From: Bacteroidales bacterium UBA5219
GTDB lineage: Bacteria > Bacteroidota > Bacteroidia > Bacteroidales > ML635J-15
DNA: 54,351 nt
Reading direction: 5' to 3'
Assembly (NCBI GenBank): GCA_002412425.1
Contig: DHVB01000039.1
Coordinates: 1-54,351 of the forward strand
In this document: in pieces, positions 1 to 9,612 of the stretch
How positions within the stretch are numbered: position 1 is the stretch's first letter
How the letters are laid out: every line of letters starts with the position of its first letter
Position numbers and translations under genes: made by a program
Notes under the pieces: model-generated
The model's input: only the letters and a program-made list of their open reading frames with translations
Told to the model about the DNA's origin: nothing
Database searches by the model: none

Positions 1-122
1 TGCAAGGCAAACTAATTATGAAAAATAAAAAACCGCAAAATTTTGTAAATACATCAAAACTAAAATCTGGAATTTATCTTATAAAAGTTGGAAAAGAAGT
101 AATGAAGTTTGTTGTGGAGTGA
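1..122 (+). CDS. C-terminal end of a T9SS-secreted protein (partial)
   Basis: The window opens inside a gene. The readable frame (codons from base 3) gives about 39 residues and ends in KFVVE before TGA at 120-122. It is the last part of a type IX secretion C-terminal sorting domain, including the SGIYLIKVG strand typical of type A domains. It is nearly identical to the end of the next gene (235-2007), also at the DNA level and for several bases past the stop. This suggests a tandem paralogue or gene conversion of the tail. The cargo part lies outside the window, so its function is unknown. Confidence 0.8.
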   Translation, partial: QGKLIMKNKKPQNFVNTSKLKSGIYLIKVGKEVMKFVVE

Positions 123-234
123 AAAAATAAGACTTTAAGCAACGTTTTATAAAATAAACCGTTTTATATGTACATATATTAAATTAAAATTGTAATTTAG
201 TGAAATCGAAAAATTAACGCTAAAAATATTTGTC

Positions 235-2007
235 ATGAAAAAAAATCTTCTTTTCATTTTTCTACTCTGCATTTGTTTGCAATCTTATTCTCAATTCGGT
301 GGTGGTTCAGGAACAGAGGAAGACCCTTACCGTCTTTATACAAGCGCAGATATTTATGAATTGGCTGATAGCTTAGACTTATCAAATACTTTTACAGGCA
401 AGTATTTTAGATTAATGAATAATATAGAAGAGCCTATAAATAGATTAGGTGTTAAAACTTTTGATGGTAGTTTCAACGGTGGAGGACATAGTATTAATAT
501 AGACATAGAGGGAGAAAGTGGATGTCTGTTTACCATTATAGGTATAAATGGCATTTTAGATTCTTTAAAAATTGTAGGGAATACAAATAATTTTTCGGCG
601 TTGGTCTGTAATAATGATGGAATAATACGCAATTGTATTTCTGATGTTAAAATTAGTCATCCTAATCAAATTTCGTGTGTACATGGATTTTGTGCTATTA
701 ATAACGAAACAGCTTTAATTGAATCTTGTGTAAATCTTGCAAATTTTGAGAATGCCTATAGCCAAGAGTTAGGAAGGTTTGATATTGATTTGATGTCAGG
801 TATTTGTTACCTTAATTATGGTACAATTAGAAAGTGTATCAATAAAGGACATTGTTCTGCAAAAATTGGAGAAATGGCGGGCATTGTTAATCATAGTGGT
901 GGTCTTGTTGAGATGTGTATTAACATGGGAAATCTAAATTCTATTTCTACTATAGAGTCAGAATCAGATTCTTACCCATGTAGTGGCATTGTCGCCTTAG
1001 CATTTCAAGATTTGGTAATTAGAAATTGTATAAATACTGGGAATATTAATTTTACCAATTTTCGTGCTAATGGAGGTATTGTATCTGATTTAGATGACTG
1101 TGCATCTAATTGTTTAGTAGAAAATTGTTTTAATTCAGGAAAAATACATGGATATGTAGGCGTAGATCCCGAAGTAAGCGGAGGCGGAATAGTTGGTTGT
1201 TATCGTAGCTATGTAGATGAAATTTATTCTCAAAATAACATTGTAAAAAACTGCTTAAATATTAGCAATAACGGTGGTGGTAATATTATTGCAGATACCA
1301 ATATGATTTCAACTTTAAGTTTATCAAATAACTATTACGACAAACAAATGGGTCTTACCAAAGGTTTTGTAAGCGAAGATATTATTGGCATTGCCGAAGG
1401 AAAACTTACAACACAATTAATTGGCACAGATCCCGAATTACAAGCAATGCTTGGTGATGGTTGGTCTTATGCCGAAGGGCGTTATCCTATTCCTTTAGGA
1501 TTAGAAAATGATAGCATAGCTTTATTAGCTGCCACGCCAGTATATTTGCCTTACACCGACCAAGATGATTACAATACTATTGATAGTGTAACTTGCCATT
1601 TTTTGCTTGGTACAGAAAATAATGTAGAATGGGAATGTTCTTCTCCTACAGTTAATTTAGAAGAGACCGAAGATGGTTTAAAAGGAGTTTTGCAAACATC
1701 AGGTTATGCAAATTTAATAGCAAGTTTAGGTGATTTTCATAAAAACATTATCTTAAATATAAAATCTGTTTGTGAGCCAAGTTACAAAAACGAAGAAATT
1801 CAAAAAACTCAAGCTATAGCTTATCCAAACCCAACAAAAGATGTACTTTATTTTAATCAAGCCTCAGCTTATGAGATTTACGACTTGCAAGGCAAACTAA
1901 TTATGAAAAGCAAAAAACCACAAAATTTTGTAAATACATCAAAACTAAAATCTGGAATTTATCTAATAAAAATTGGAGGAGAAATAATGAAGTTTGTTGT
2001 GGAGTGA
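235..2007 (+). CDS. Secreted GLUG-repeat-type protein with T9SS type A sorting domain
   Basis: A 590-residue protein. An N-terminal signal peptide (MKKNLLFIFLLCICLQSYSQ) is followed by GGGSGTEEDPYRL, the usual opening of GLUG/adhesin-like proteins of Bacteroidota. Residues ~60-370 contain repeated N-G-I-I-R-N-C-I type units that predict a right-handed beta-helix. The C-terminus, from AYPNPTKDVLYF onward, is a T9SS sorting domain, so the protein is probably exported by the Por machinery and anchored or released at the cell surface. An adhesive or ligand-binding role is inferred from fold only. The ATG at 235 is chosen because it gives a clean signal peptide. The gene converges on the lipoprotein gene that follows, with 8 bases between the stops. 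Its 3' end closely matches the partial gene at the window start. Confidence 0.85.
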   Translation: MKKNLLFIFLLCICLQSYSQFGGGSGTEEDPYRLYTSADIYELADSLDLSNTFTGKYFRLMNNIEEPINRLGVKTFDGSFNGGGHSINIDIEGESGCLFTIIGINGILDSLKIVGNTNNFSALVCNNDGIIRNCISDVKISHPNQISCVHGFCAINNETALIESCVNLANFENAYSQELGRFDIDLMSGICYLNYGTIRKCINKGHCSAKIGEMAGIVNHSGGLVEMCINMGNLNSISTIESESDSYPCSGIVALAFQDLVIRNCINTGNINFTNFRANGGIVSDLDDCASNCLVENCFNSGKIHGYVGVDPEVSGGGIVGCYRSYVDEIYSQNNIVKNCLNISNNGGGNIIADTNMISTLSLSNNYYDKQMGLTKGFVSEDIIGIAEGKLTTQLIGTDPELQAMLGDGWSYAEGRYPIPLGLENDSIALLAATPVYLPYTDQDDYNTIDSVTCHFLLGTENNVEWECSSPTVNLEETEDGLKGVLQTSGYANLIASLGDFHKNIILNIKSVCEPSYKNEEIQKTQAIAYPNPTKDVLYFNQASAYEIYDLQGKLIMKSKKPQNFVNTSKLKSGIYLIKIGGEIMKFVVE

Positions 2008-2015
2008 AAAAATAT

Positions 2016-2480
2016 TTAAAACACATCGTCCCAATCATCGCCATTATCAACAAAGGACGCTTTTTTCATATAATATTCTTTTTGATAGCCTGTTCCAAAA
2101 TATTGAATAACAAAAAATGCAGTATCACTCATTGATTTTATTTTAAAAAGACTGCGACTATTGTATTTGTCATAGCCTACATAATATTTAGGAGCGTGGT
2201 CGTAATAAATTTTTAATTCTGTTCTTTTAATTTCCCAAGCAAAACTATCGGCTTTGCTTACATCGCTTAAAAAAGATATTCCTCTGCCTTTTTCGTCAAA
2301 TTTATAGTTAGGCATATCAAAAATTGGCTTATTATCAGTGCCTGTAGGTGTCCAATAGCCTAAAATTTTTGTTTCCCATTCTAAATCTGTTTCAGTCTTT
2401 CCACAAAATGTAAATATAAATGTGAAAATTAAAATCATTCCTAAAATAGAATATTTTAATATTTTGTCTTTAGTTTTCAT
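2016..2480 (-). CDS. Small lipoprotein of unknown function
   Basis: About 154 residues from the ATG at 2480 (MKTKDKILKYSILG...). The N-terminus is a hydrophobic stretch ending in FTFCGK, a lipobox-like site, so it is likely a lipoprotein. The frame stays open upstream to 2510, but those extra residues lie over the preceding gene and would spoil the signal sequence. The start chosen overlaps the end of the upstream gene by 11 bases, indicating translational coupling. The mature part contains TPTGTDNKPIFDMP and has several Trp and Tyr residues, resembling small lipocalin-like Bacteroidota lipoproteins. That resemblance is weak and I do not recognise a family. Confidence 0.7.
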   Translation of the reverse strand: MKTKDKILKYSILGMILIFTFIFTFCGKTETDLEWETKILGYWTPTGTDNKPIFDMPNYKFDEKGRGISFLSDVSKADSFAWEIKRTELKIYYDHAPKYYVGYDKYNSRSLFKIKSMSDTAFFVIQYFGTGYQKEYYMKKASFVDNGDDWDDVF

Positions 2481-3300
2481 TATCTTCATTATATTCATTA
2501 TCAATATCAACTACACTATCTTTACTAGCTTTATCATCTTCTTCATCTTTATCGCTTTTTGTTTTGTTAGAAATAATTTCTATAGGCATTTTCATTGATA
2601 TGTATTCAGTGTCAACACTTCCGCCATCATCTGCAACTTCTTGAAGTGAGCTATAATATTTTCTTATCATATAAATTTGACCGCTACCAGCAACTAATTC
2701 TTCCATATCTTCAGCATTTAACGAAATGTAATTGCTTCCTATAATATCTGTAGATACTTCTACTTTGTTGTTGTCGTTATCTTCAATAATTGCTATTACT
2801 TCTTCTTTGTTTTCTAAACTTTTGCCTTGCCAATATATTTTTTGGTTTTTTTCAGCATATAGTTTTTCAATTTTCACAATTTCAATAGAGTTTACAACAA
2901 CACTGTTTGAGTAAATTTTGTTTTCTGTGTCAGTAAATTTGAAATTGAATGTATTACTATCTTTTATAGCCAATTTATAAAAACATCCTCTAAAAGAACT
3001 TTGTTCTTCTTTCATTTTTATATTGTTAACACTAATTTGGCTGGGTTCGCTTAGCTTTAAAGTTGTGCCTTTATTTCCGCCAAATCTAAATTGAGCAAAA
3101 ATATCATACTCATTACCTTCAGAAGCATCGTAGCTAATAGAGTAATATTGGTGAATTTTGCTTTGATTTACATCTTTAGAATCTGCTATTTCGGTTGAGC
3201 CACAAGCAAAACTAAAACTTAGTGTTGAAAAAAACACTAACTTCACAATAGTTATATTAAAACTATTCTTTATTCCATTTAAGTTTATTGTCTTTGTCAT
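2470..3300 (-). CDS. Lipoprotein of unknown function with acidic tail
   Basis: 276 residues from an ATG at 3300. A hydrophobic segment ends in SFSFACGS, a lipobox, so it is probably an envelope lipoprotein. The body looks beta-rich. The last ~35 residues are very acidic (DKDEEDDKASKDS and several E/D-N pairs) and probably disordered. The ATG start overlaps the 3' end of recQ by 38 bases. A GTG codon just before the hydrophobic core is an alternative start that would shorten the signal. It sits between recQ and another lipoprotein, with overlaps on both sides, so all three are probably one minus-strand transcript. No domain recognised. Confidence 0.7.
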   Translation of the reverse strand: MTKTINLNGIKNSFNITIVKLVFFSTLSFSFACGSTEIADSKDVNQSKIHQYYSISYDASEGNEYDIFAQFRFGGNKGTTLKLSEPSQISVNNIKMKEEQSSFRGCFYKLAIKDSNTFNFKFTDTENKIYSNSVVVNSIEIVKIEKLYAEKNQKIYWQGKSLENKEEVIAIIEDNDNNKVEVSTDIIGSNYISLNAEDMEELVAGSGQIYMIRKYYSSLQEVADDGGSVDTEYISMKMPIEIISNKTKSDKDEEDDKASKDSVVDIDNEYNEDNEN

Positions 3301-5170
3301 AAATCATTTTTTTATTTTCAAATAACCATTGAACTACTTTAATTATTTTATATTCATCAAATTTAATTTTTTCAACTAATTCGTTTAATAAACAAGGTTC
3401 AAAATTAATAATTTCTTTAATTTCTTCCAAAATAATATCAAATTCATATTTGTTAAGTCCTAGTTCGTTTCTTCTTAAACATACATCGCAATTACCACAA
3501 CGTTGAGTGTCAGTTTCTCCAAAATATGCTAAAAGATGCTGACTTCGGCATTTATTATTGCTTGTAGCGTAATTCAACATAGCTTCCATTCGTGATAATG
3601 TTCTTTCTTTTCTTTCGTTAAGTTCTTTAATATCAAATAAAATTCCTTTGTCTTCCAATCTTTCGGCATTAAAATGCATTAATGGTTTATTAATTCTTGG
3701 TATATAGCTAATGATTTTATATCTAGCTAAAACTTTCAACAATTCAATAATGGTATCAGGTTTGGTATTGGCTTTCCTTGCTAAATATTCTTCGCTAATA
3801 TTTACATAATCATTAAAAATTCCTGTATAAGTTCTAAGAAGCATTTTTATAAAATTATCAAGTGCTTCATTTTCTACTTGAAATTTGTATAAGTCATCTC
3901 TGTTAACATTAATCATTATTCTAGAAACAGTATTTGCTTCTTCTGAATAAGTTAACATATTATTTGCTTCTAAAATTTTTATAGAATTATAAATGCTTAA
4001 AACATCTAATTTAAAATTTTTTGCAAGTTCAAAAATATCAAATGGGTAATCCATATCTTTCCCATCGCCTATAGGTATTTGCAGATAATTGCAAATAGCA
4101 TTATAAACTTCTATAACTTTTTTCAAATCTGGAAAAGCTGTTGTAATATTTCTTTTTGCTTGTGCTTTGTCAGCAGAATTTGTAACTAAAAATGCCCATG
4201 CTTTTTTGCCGTCTCTTCCTGCTCTTCCTGCTTCTTGAAAATATGCTTCTGGCGAATCGGGCAAATCCAAATGAATTACTAATCTTACATCTGGCTTGTC
4301 TATTCCCATTCCAAAGGCATTTGTGCAAACCATAATTCTTATGTTGTCTTTTTGCCATTCGCTTTGCTTATATGCTCTGGTTTGTGCGTCCAAACCTGCG
4401 TGATAAAAATCTGCCGAAATATTATATTTCTGCAAAAGCATGGCATATTCTCTAGTTTTACGTCTATTTCTAACGTAAATCACAGCACAGCCTTCAATTT
4501 TTGTAATTAATTTGAATAATTCTTTTTCTTTATCTTCGGTATTAATTACGTAATAGACAAGATTTTTTCTTTCAAAACTTTTTTGTAATACGTTTTTTTC
4601 TTTAAAAAGTAATTTTTCTTGAATATCATCAACAACTTTTGGAGTTGCGGTTGCTGTTAGTGCTAGGACAGGAATATCAGGAAGTTTTTCGCGTATTTTT
4701 GCAATTTCTAAGTATGAAGGTCTAAAATCATAGCCCCATTGCGAAATACAATGAGCTTCGTCAACCGCAATAAGGTTAACTTTCATGTGAACAAGTTTTT
4801 CTTGAAAATAGAAATTTTGCAAACGCTCAGGCGATAAATATAAAAATTTATAATCGCCATAAATAACATTGTCTAAAGCTCTTTCTATTTCAATTTTTGT
4901 CATTCCTGAGTAAATAGCCACTGCTTTAATTTTTCGTTTTTGCAAATTTTCAACTTGGTCTTTCATTAAAGCAATAAGCGGAGTAACTACCAAACATACA
5001 CCAGGAGTTGCCATAGAGTAAGTTTGGAAAGTTATCGACTTTCCGCCACCAGTAGGTAGCAAGCCAAGCGTATCTTTCCCTGAAGCAATAGATTCAACAA
5101 TTTCTTCTTGCATTTCACGAAAATTACGATAGCCCCAATATTTTAACAATACTTCGCGAAACTTACTCAT
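3263..5170 (-). CDS. recQ: RecQ-family ATP-dependent DNA helicase
   Basis: 635 residues; a 3'-5' DNA helicase acting in recombination and repair. Visible superfamily-2 motifs in order: Q-motif region (FREMQEEIV, ~18-26), Walker A LPTGGGKS (~38-45), DEAH (137-140) within the RecQ aromatic-loop signature DEAHCISQWGYDFRPSY, motif III ALTATAT, and motif VI QEAGRAGRDG. The zinc-binding subdomain has Cys at ~541, 558, 561 and 564 (CGNCDVC). A winged-helix region follows, but there is no recognisable HRDC domain, so the protein matches the shorter Bacteroidota RecQ form. Transcribed divergently from guaB. Its end overlaps a lipoprotein gene by 38 bases. Confidence 0.95.
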   Translation of the reverse strand: MSKFREVLLKYWGYRNFREMQEEIVESIASGKDTLGLLPTGGGKSITFQTYSMATPGVCLVVTPLIALMKDQVENLQKRKIKAVAIYSGMTKIEIERALDNVIYGDYKFLYLSPERLQNFYFQEKLVHMKVNLIAVDEAHCISQWGYDFRPSYLEIAKIREKLPDIPVLALTATATPKVVDDIQEKLLFKEKNVLQKSFERKNLVYYVINTEDKEKELFKLITKIEGCAVIYVRNRRKTREYAMLLQKYNISADFYHAGLDAQTRAYKQSEWQKDNIRIMVCTNAFGMGIDKPDVRLVIHLDLPDSPEAYFQEAGRAGRDGKKAWAFLVTNSADKAQAKRNITTAFPDLKKVIEVYNAICNYLQIPIGDGKDMDYPFDIFELAKNFKLDVLSIYNSIKILEANNMLTYSEEANTVSRIMINVNRDDLYKFQVENEALDNFIKMLLRTYTGIFNDYVNISEEYLARKANTKPDTIIELLKVLARYKIISYIPRINKPLMHFNAERLEDKGILFDIKELNERKERTLSRMEAMLNYATSNNKCRSQHLLAYFGETDTQRCGNCDVCLRRNELGLNKYEFDIILEEIKEIINFEPCLLNELVEKIKFDEYKIIKVVQWLFENKKMIYDKDNKLKWNKE

Positions 5171-5236
5171 TAAGCATTAAAAATTTCAATAAAATTAATT
5201 AATATTCTTAAAGTTTTTACAAAATTAAAAAAAATC

Positions 5237-5267
5237 TTTGTCATAAACACAAAAAATTGTAATTTCG
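5237..5267 (+). promoter_or_regulatory. Likely guaB promoter (TTTG-N19-TAATTTCG)
   Basis: TTTG at 5237-5240, a 19-base spacer, then TAATTTCG at 5260-5267. This matches the Bacteroidota -33/-7 arrangement with one change from TAnnTTTG. It lies 22 bases before the guaB ATG, in the divergent gap with recQ. Confidence 0.5.
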
Positions 5268-5289
5268 TAAAATTTTAATTCATAATTTA

Positions 5290-6768
5290 ATGAAAGAAAA
5301 TAATAAAATTATTCTCGAAGGTCTAACATTTGACGATGTTTTACTGATACCAGCTTATTCGGAAATTTTACCTAGCTCCGTAAGTTTGGTTTCTAATTTT
5401 TCACGTAATATAGTTTTGAATACGCCTTTAGTTTCTGCTGCAATGGATGCAGTTACAGATAGTAAAATGGCTATTGCAATTGCTCGTGAAGGCGGAATAG
5501 GTGTTATTCATAAAAATATGTCTATAGTAAGCCAAGCAAAACATGTGTATCAAGTGAAACGTGCCGAAAATGCAATGATTTTAAATCCTGTTTTTATAGA
5601 TATTAACGGAACTGTAGGAGATGCAAAAGCAATAATGTCAGAATATAATATTGGCGGTCTTCCTGTGGTTGATTCCGAAAATAAACTAAAAGGAATTGTT
5701 ACTTCTCGAGATATGCGTTTCCAAACAGATATGAGCTTGTCTATTAAAGCAATAATGACACCAAAGGAAAGACTTATTACTACAGAACAAGGAATAGAAT
5801 TGGAAGATGCAAAAGCTATTTTTATGAAACATCGTATCGAGAAACTTCCTGTGGTTGATAAAGATGATAAACTAGTTGGTTTAATAACTTATAAAGATAT
5901 TACTAAAGCAGCTTCAGCACCTTTGTCGTGTAAAGATAGTCATGGACGTTTGAGAGTTGCAGCAGCTGTTGGAATTACAAGTGATACTTTTGAAAGAATG
6001 GAAGCACTTGTTGATGCAGGAGTTGATGCGATTGTTATTGATACAGCACATGGACATACAAAAAGCGTGAATGAGGTTTTAATACAAGCAAAGAAAAAAT
6101 TTACAAATATTGATATTGTTGTTGGAAATATTGCAACAGCCGAAGCAGCTAAGCTATTAGTGAAAAATGGCGCTGATGGTGTAAAAGTGGGAATAGGTCC
6201 AGGTTCTATTTGTACAACTAGAGTTGTGGCAGGAGTGGGCATGCCTCAGTTTTCAGCAATTATGAATGTTGCAGAAGCATTAAAAGGAAGTGGAGTGCCA
6301 CTAATTGCAGACGGAGGAATTAGATATTCAGGTGATATAGTAAAAGCTTTAGCTGCTGGTGCAAATTCTATTATGGCAGGTGGACTTTTTGCAGGAACAG
6401 AAGAAGCACCTGGCGATACAATTATTTTTAATGGTAGAAAATTCAAAGCTTATAGAGGAATGGGCTCTGTAGAAGCTATGAATCAAGGCTCAAAAGATAG
6501 ATATTTCCAAGATATGGAAGAAGATATTAAAAAGCTTGTGCCAGAAGGAATATCTGGAAGAGTGCCATTTAAAGGTAATTTGCACGAAATTGTATATCAA
6601 CTAATGGGCGGATTAAAAGCTGGAATGGGATATTGCGGTGCAAAGAATATTCAAACATTACATGAAAATGCTAAATTTGTTAGAATAACTTCGAGTGGTA
6701 TTGTGGAAAACCACCCACACGATGTTACAATCACAAGAGAAGCACCAAACTACTCAAGAAGTGAATAA
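5290..6768 (+). CDS. guaB: Inosine-5'-monophosphate dehydrogenase
   Basis: 492 residues, normal for the family. It oxidises IMP to XMP with NAD+, the committed step of guanine nucleotide synthesis in the cytosol. The TIM barrel begins with LTFDDVLLIPAYSE. A pair of CBS domains is inserted at about residues 95-205 (IGGLPVVDSENKLKGIVTSR and EKLPVVDKDDKLVGLITYKD). The catalytic loop GIGPGSICTTR carries the nucleophile Cys308. IADGGIRYSGDI and the flap region YRGMGS are also present. It reads in the same direction as the three chaperone genes that follow (34-base gap), which may be co-transcribed although functionally unrelated. Confidence 0.97.
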   Translation: MKENNKIILEGLTFDDVLLIPAYSEILPSSVSLVSNFSRNIVLNTPLVSAAMDAVTDSKMAIAIAREGGIGVIHKNMSIVSQAKHVYQVKRAENAMILNPVFIDINGTVGDAKAIMSEYNIGGLPVVDSENKLKGIVTSRDMRFQTDMSLSIKAIMTPKERLITTEQGIELEDAKAIFMKHRIEKLPVVDKDDKLVGLITYKDITKAASAPLSCKDSHGRLRVAAAVGITSDTFERMEALVDAGVDAIVIDTAHGHTKSVNEVLIQAKKKFTNIDIVVGNIATAEAAKLLVKNGADGVKVGIGPGSICTTRVVAGVGMPQFSAIMNVAEALKGSGVPLIADGGIRYSGDIVKALAAGANSIMAGGLFAGTEEAPGDTIIFNGRKFKAYRGMGSVEAMNQGSKDRYFQDMEEDIKKLVPEGISGRVPFKGNLHEIVYQLMGGLKAGMGYCGAKNIQTLHENAKFVRITSSGIVENHPHDVTITREAPNYSRSE

Positions 6769-6802
6769 TTATGAATTTTTATTTGATTTAAAATAATATA
6801 GT

Positions 6803-8758
6803 ATGAAAAAGATTTTTGTTTTATTAAGTTTTTTAGTTTTTGTAAACTTAGCTTTCTCTCAATCTAATGTAATCTTAGAAATTGATGATGAAAAAATTAC
6901 TACAGATGAGTTTTTGCATATTTATAAGAAAAATAACACAAACACAAATGCAATGACTTATCAAGCTATGGAAGAATATTTAGATTTATTTGTTAATTTT
7001 AAACTTAAAGTACACGAAGCCAAACTTTTAGGTTTAGATACTTTAAAATCGTTTAAAAATGAACTTTCAGGCTATCGTAGTCAATTAGCACAACCATATT
7101 TAACAGATAAAAAAGTTGAAGAAGATATTTTGGCAGAATCTTATGAAAGAATGAGATGGGATGTTGAAGTTTCGCATATTTTAATAAAATGCGACCAAAG
7201 TGCTAGCATTGCAGATACTGTGAAAGCTTGGAATAAAATTAACGATATTTATAAAAAACTTAAAAAAGGAGAAAGTTTTGAAGAACTTGTGAAAAAATAT
7301 TCCGAAGACGAAGGAACTGTACCAACAAATGGTAGCTTGGGTTATAAAACAGTTTTTAATTTAGTTTATGAATTTGAATCTGCTATGTATGAAACCAAAG
7401 TGGGAGATTTTTCACAACCATTCCGCTCACGTTTTGGCTATCATATTTTAAAAGTTACAGATAAAAGACCAGCAAAAGGAAAATATCAAATTGCTCATGT
7501 AATGACTATAGTGCCAGAAGGTTCTAGCAGGCACTTATGGAAAAAAGCAGGAGATAAAATTAATGAAGTTTATCAAAAAGCTATAGCAGGCGAAGATTTT
7601 GCACAATTAGCAGATGAATATAGCGAAGATAGAAGAACTGCAACTAACGGAGGAATGATAGGCTGGGTTAGTGTAGGTGGAAGAATGATTAAAGAATTTG
7701 AAGAAGCTGTTTTTAAACTAGAAAATATTGGTGATATTGCACCAGTACTTAAAACAAATTATGGTTACCATGTGATTAAACTTGTTGATAAAGAGGAAAT
7801 TAAGCCTTTTGATGAAGCAAAAAATGATTTAAAAGGACTTATCTCAAACACAGCAAGAACATCAAAAAGTAGAGATGCTATAGTAAATACTCTAAAAAAT
7901 GAATATAATGCAAAAACTATAGACGAAAATCTTAAATTATTTTATACCTTAGTAACAGATTCAATCTTTAACGGAACATGGGCGGTAGATGAAAATCTAA
8001 AATTAGATAAACCAATTTTAACATTTGCTAATCAAACAAAAACACAAAAAGATTTTGTGGATTATTTAATGAAATATAACCGCAAACAAAGTCCACAAGA
8101 TGTTAAAATGTTTGTTGACAATGCTTATAACAACTTTGTCTCAAAAATGATTCTTATGTATGAAGAAGATATTTTGGAAAATAAATATCCAGATTTTCGT
8201 TATTTAATAAAAGAATATCACGATGGAATTTTACTTTTTGAATTAACAGATAGATTTGTTTGGTCCAAAGCTATTCAAGATACTGTAGGACTTGAAAAAT
8301 TCTACCAAGAAAATAAAAATTCCTATATGTGGGATTATCGTTATGATGTTAGAGTTTATGAATGTAAAGATGCTAAAGTTTTAAATTCAGCAATGAAACT
8401 ATTTAACAAAAAGAAAAGCGAAGAATTTATCTTAGCAAAAATAAATAAAAAAGATAGTACTGCTATTGTTCTTAGCGAAAGTGCATTTGCTGAAAAAGGT
8501 GTAAAACCATTAGTAGATTCTAAAATAAAACAGTTTAATATTTCAGAAACAGACGGTTTTAGATTAGTTTCACAAGGCGAAAATAATACAATAACTTTAA
8601 TAGAAGTGCATGGACCAGAAGTTAAAACATTAAATGAAGCCAAAGGTATTATCACAGCTGATTATCAAAACTATTTAGAAAAAGAATGGATAAAAACTTT
8701 AAGAAGCAAATACAATATAAAGGTTCATAAAGATGTTTTAAAGACATTAGCAAATTAA
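6803..8758 (+). CDS. Periplasmic peptidyl-prolyl isomerase with two parvulin domains
   Basis: 651 residues with a signal peptide ending near LAFSQ. Two PpiC/parvulin domains are visible: the first at ~116-222 (EVSHILIKC ... FRSRFGYHILKVTD), the second at ~226-330 (YQIAHVMTIVPEG ... TNYGYHVIKLVD). An N-terminal SurA-like helical part precedes them, and a long C-terminal region (~330-651) has no obvious catalytic domain. It probably assists folding of outer-membrane proteins in the periplasm. It is first of a run of three related genes, ending 1 base before the next start, which is a typical envelope-biogenesis operon. Distinguished from SurA itself by length and the C-terminal extension. Confidence 0.88.
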   Translation: MKKIFVLLSFLVFVNLAFSQSNVILEIDDEKITTDEFLHIYKKNNTNTNAMTYQAMEEYLDLFVNFKLKVHEAKLLGLDTLKSFKNELSGYRSQLAQPYLTDKKVEEDILAESYERMRWDVEVSHILIKCDQSASIADTVKAWNKINDIYKKLKKGESFEELVKKYSEDEGTVPTNGSLGYKTVFNLVYEFESAMYETKVGDFSQPFRSRFGYHILKVTDKRPAKGKYQIAHVMTIVPEGSSRHLWKKAGDKINEVYQKAIAGEDFAQLADEYSEDRRTATNGGMIGWVSVGGRMIKEFEEAVFKLENIGDIAPVLKTNYGYHVIKLVDKEEIKPFDEAKNDLKGLISNTARTSKSRDAIVNTLKNEYNAKTIDENLKLFYTLVTDSIFNGTWAVDENLKLDKPILTFANQTKTQKDFVDYLMKYNRKQSPQDVKMFVDNAYNNFVSKMILMYEEDILENKYPDFRYLIKEYHDGILLFELTDRFVWSKAIQDTVGLEKFYQENKNSYMWDYRYDVRVYECKDAKVLNSAMKLFNKKKSEEFILAKINKKDSTAIVLSESAFAEKGVKPLVDSKIKQFNISETDGFRLVSQGENNTITLIEVHGPEVKTLNEAKGIITADYQNYLEKEWIKTLRSKYNIKVHKDVLKTLAN

Positions 8759-8759
8759 A

Positions 8760-9602
8760 ATGAGATTTTTTGCACTTCTTATAAATATTGCAATATTAAT
8801 TTTATTGAGTTCTTGTGCTAATAAAAACAAAGAACCTCAAGGTAAAATTATTGTAAAATATGGCAATGAATATTTGCTAGAAGAAGATATTATTAAAAAG
8901 TTGCCAAAATTTAATTCTCAAACAGATTCAATAAACTATGTTAACTCTCTAATTGATGCATGGTTAGAGCAAAAATTGTTTTTTGATGAAGCTAAAATAA
9001 AAATTACAGATAGTTCAAAAATTTGTCGAAAAATAGAAGATTATCGCAAAAATTTATATGTAAATGAGTATCTGAATAATCATGTTTATAATTCAATAAA
9101 TGATAAAGTTAGCCGTGATGAAATAGAAGAATATTATAATAAATATTTGGATAATTATAAATTGTCAAACACTTATGTTAAAGCTCATTACATGACAATT
9201 TTAGACCCAAAAGCATCTCATTATTATGAATACGAAACGGTTAGAAAAAGTTCGTTAGAAGACGAAAAAGAACTTATCGATTATTGCATAGGTACAGGAC
9301 GTAAGGTTTATTTTTTAAAAGATTGGATTGAATTAGAAGATTTTTTAGAAATAATTCATTATCAAGGAGATATAAATGGTTTTTCTCAAAATCAAAATTT
9401 TGTAAACTATGTTTATGATGATATGCGTTATTTAGTAAAAATAGATGAAATTATTACTGAAGGCGATACTATGCCTTTAGAATTAGCTGAAACGCTTATT
9501 TATCAAGTAATTATGAAAAACAGAAAAGATAGTAAATATCAACAAGTAAAAAACGAGTTAAAAACAAATGCTATAAATAGTGGCAAATTAGTAATTAATT
9601 AA
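8760..9602 (+). CDS. Lipoprotein, SurA/PpiC-like chaperone relative without clear PPIase domain
   Basis: 280 residues. The signal ends in LILLSSCANK, a clear lipobox, so it should be an envelope lipoprotein. The N-terminal part (GNEYLLEEDIIKKLPKF, then a helical segment with LIDAWLEQKLFFDEAK) resembles the chaperone helices of SurA-like proteins. The expected parvulin signature (HILV ... GYHI) is missing or degenerate, so isomerase activity is doubtful. Its position between two PPIase genes, with 1- and 10-base gaps, supports an accessory role in outer-membrane protein folding. That role is inference from context. Confidence 0.75.
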   Translation: MRFFALLINIAILILLSSCANKNKEPQGKIIVKYGNEYLLEEDIIKKLPKFNSQTDSINYVNSLIDAWLEQKLFFDEAKIKITDSSKICRKIEDYRKNLYVNEYLNNHVYNSINDKVSRDEIEEYYNKYLDNYKLSNTYVKAHYMTILDPKASHYYEYETVRKSSLEDEKELIDYCIGTGRKVYFLKDWIELEDFLEIIHYQGDINGFSQNQNFVNYVYDDMRYLVKIDEIITEGDTMPLELAETLIYQVIMKNRKDSKYQQVKNELKTNAINSGKLVIN

Positions 9603-9612
9603 AATTTAAACA

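Noticed and set aside
5940..6446. Two minus-strand open frames within guaB
   Set aside because: They are shadows of the strongly conserved guaB reading frame and have no start context or recognisable protein features.
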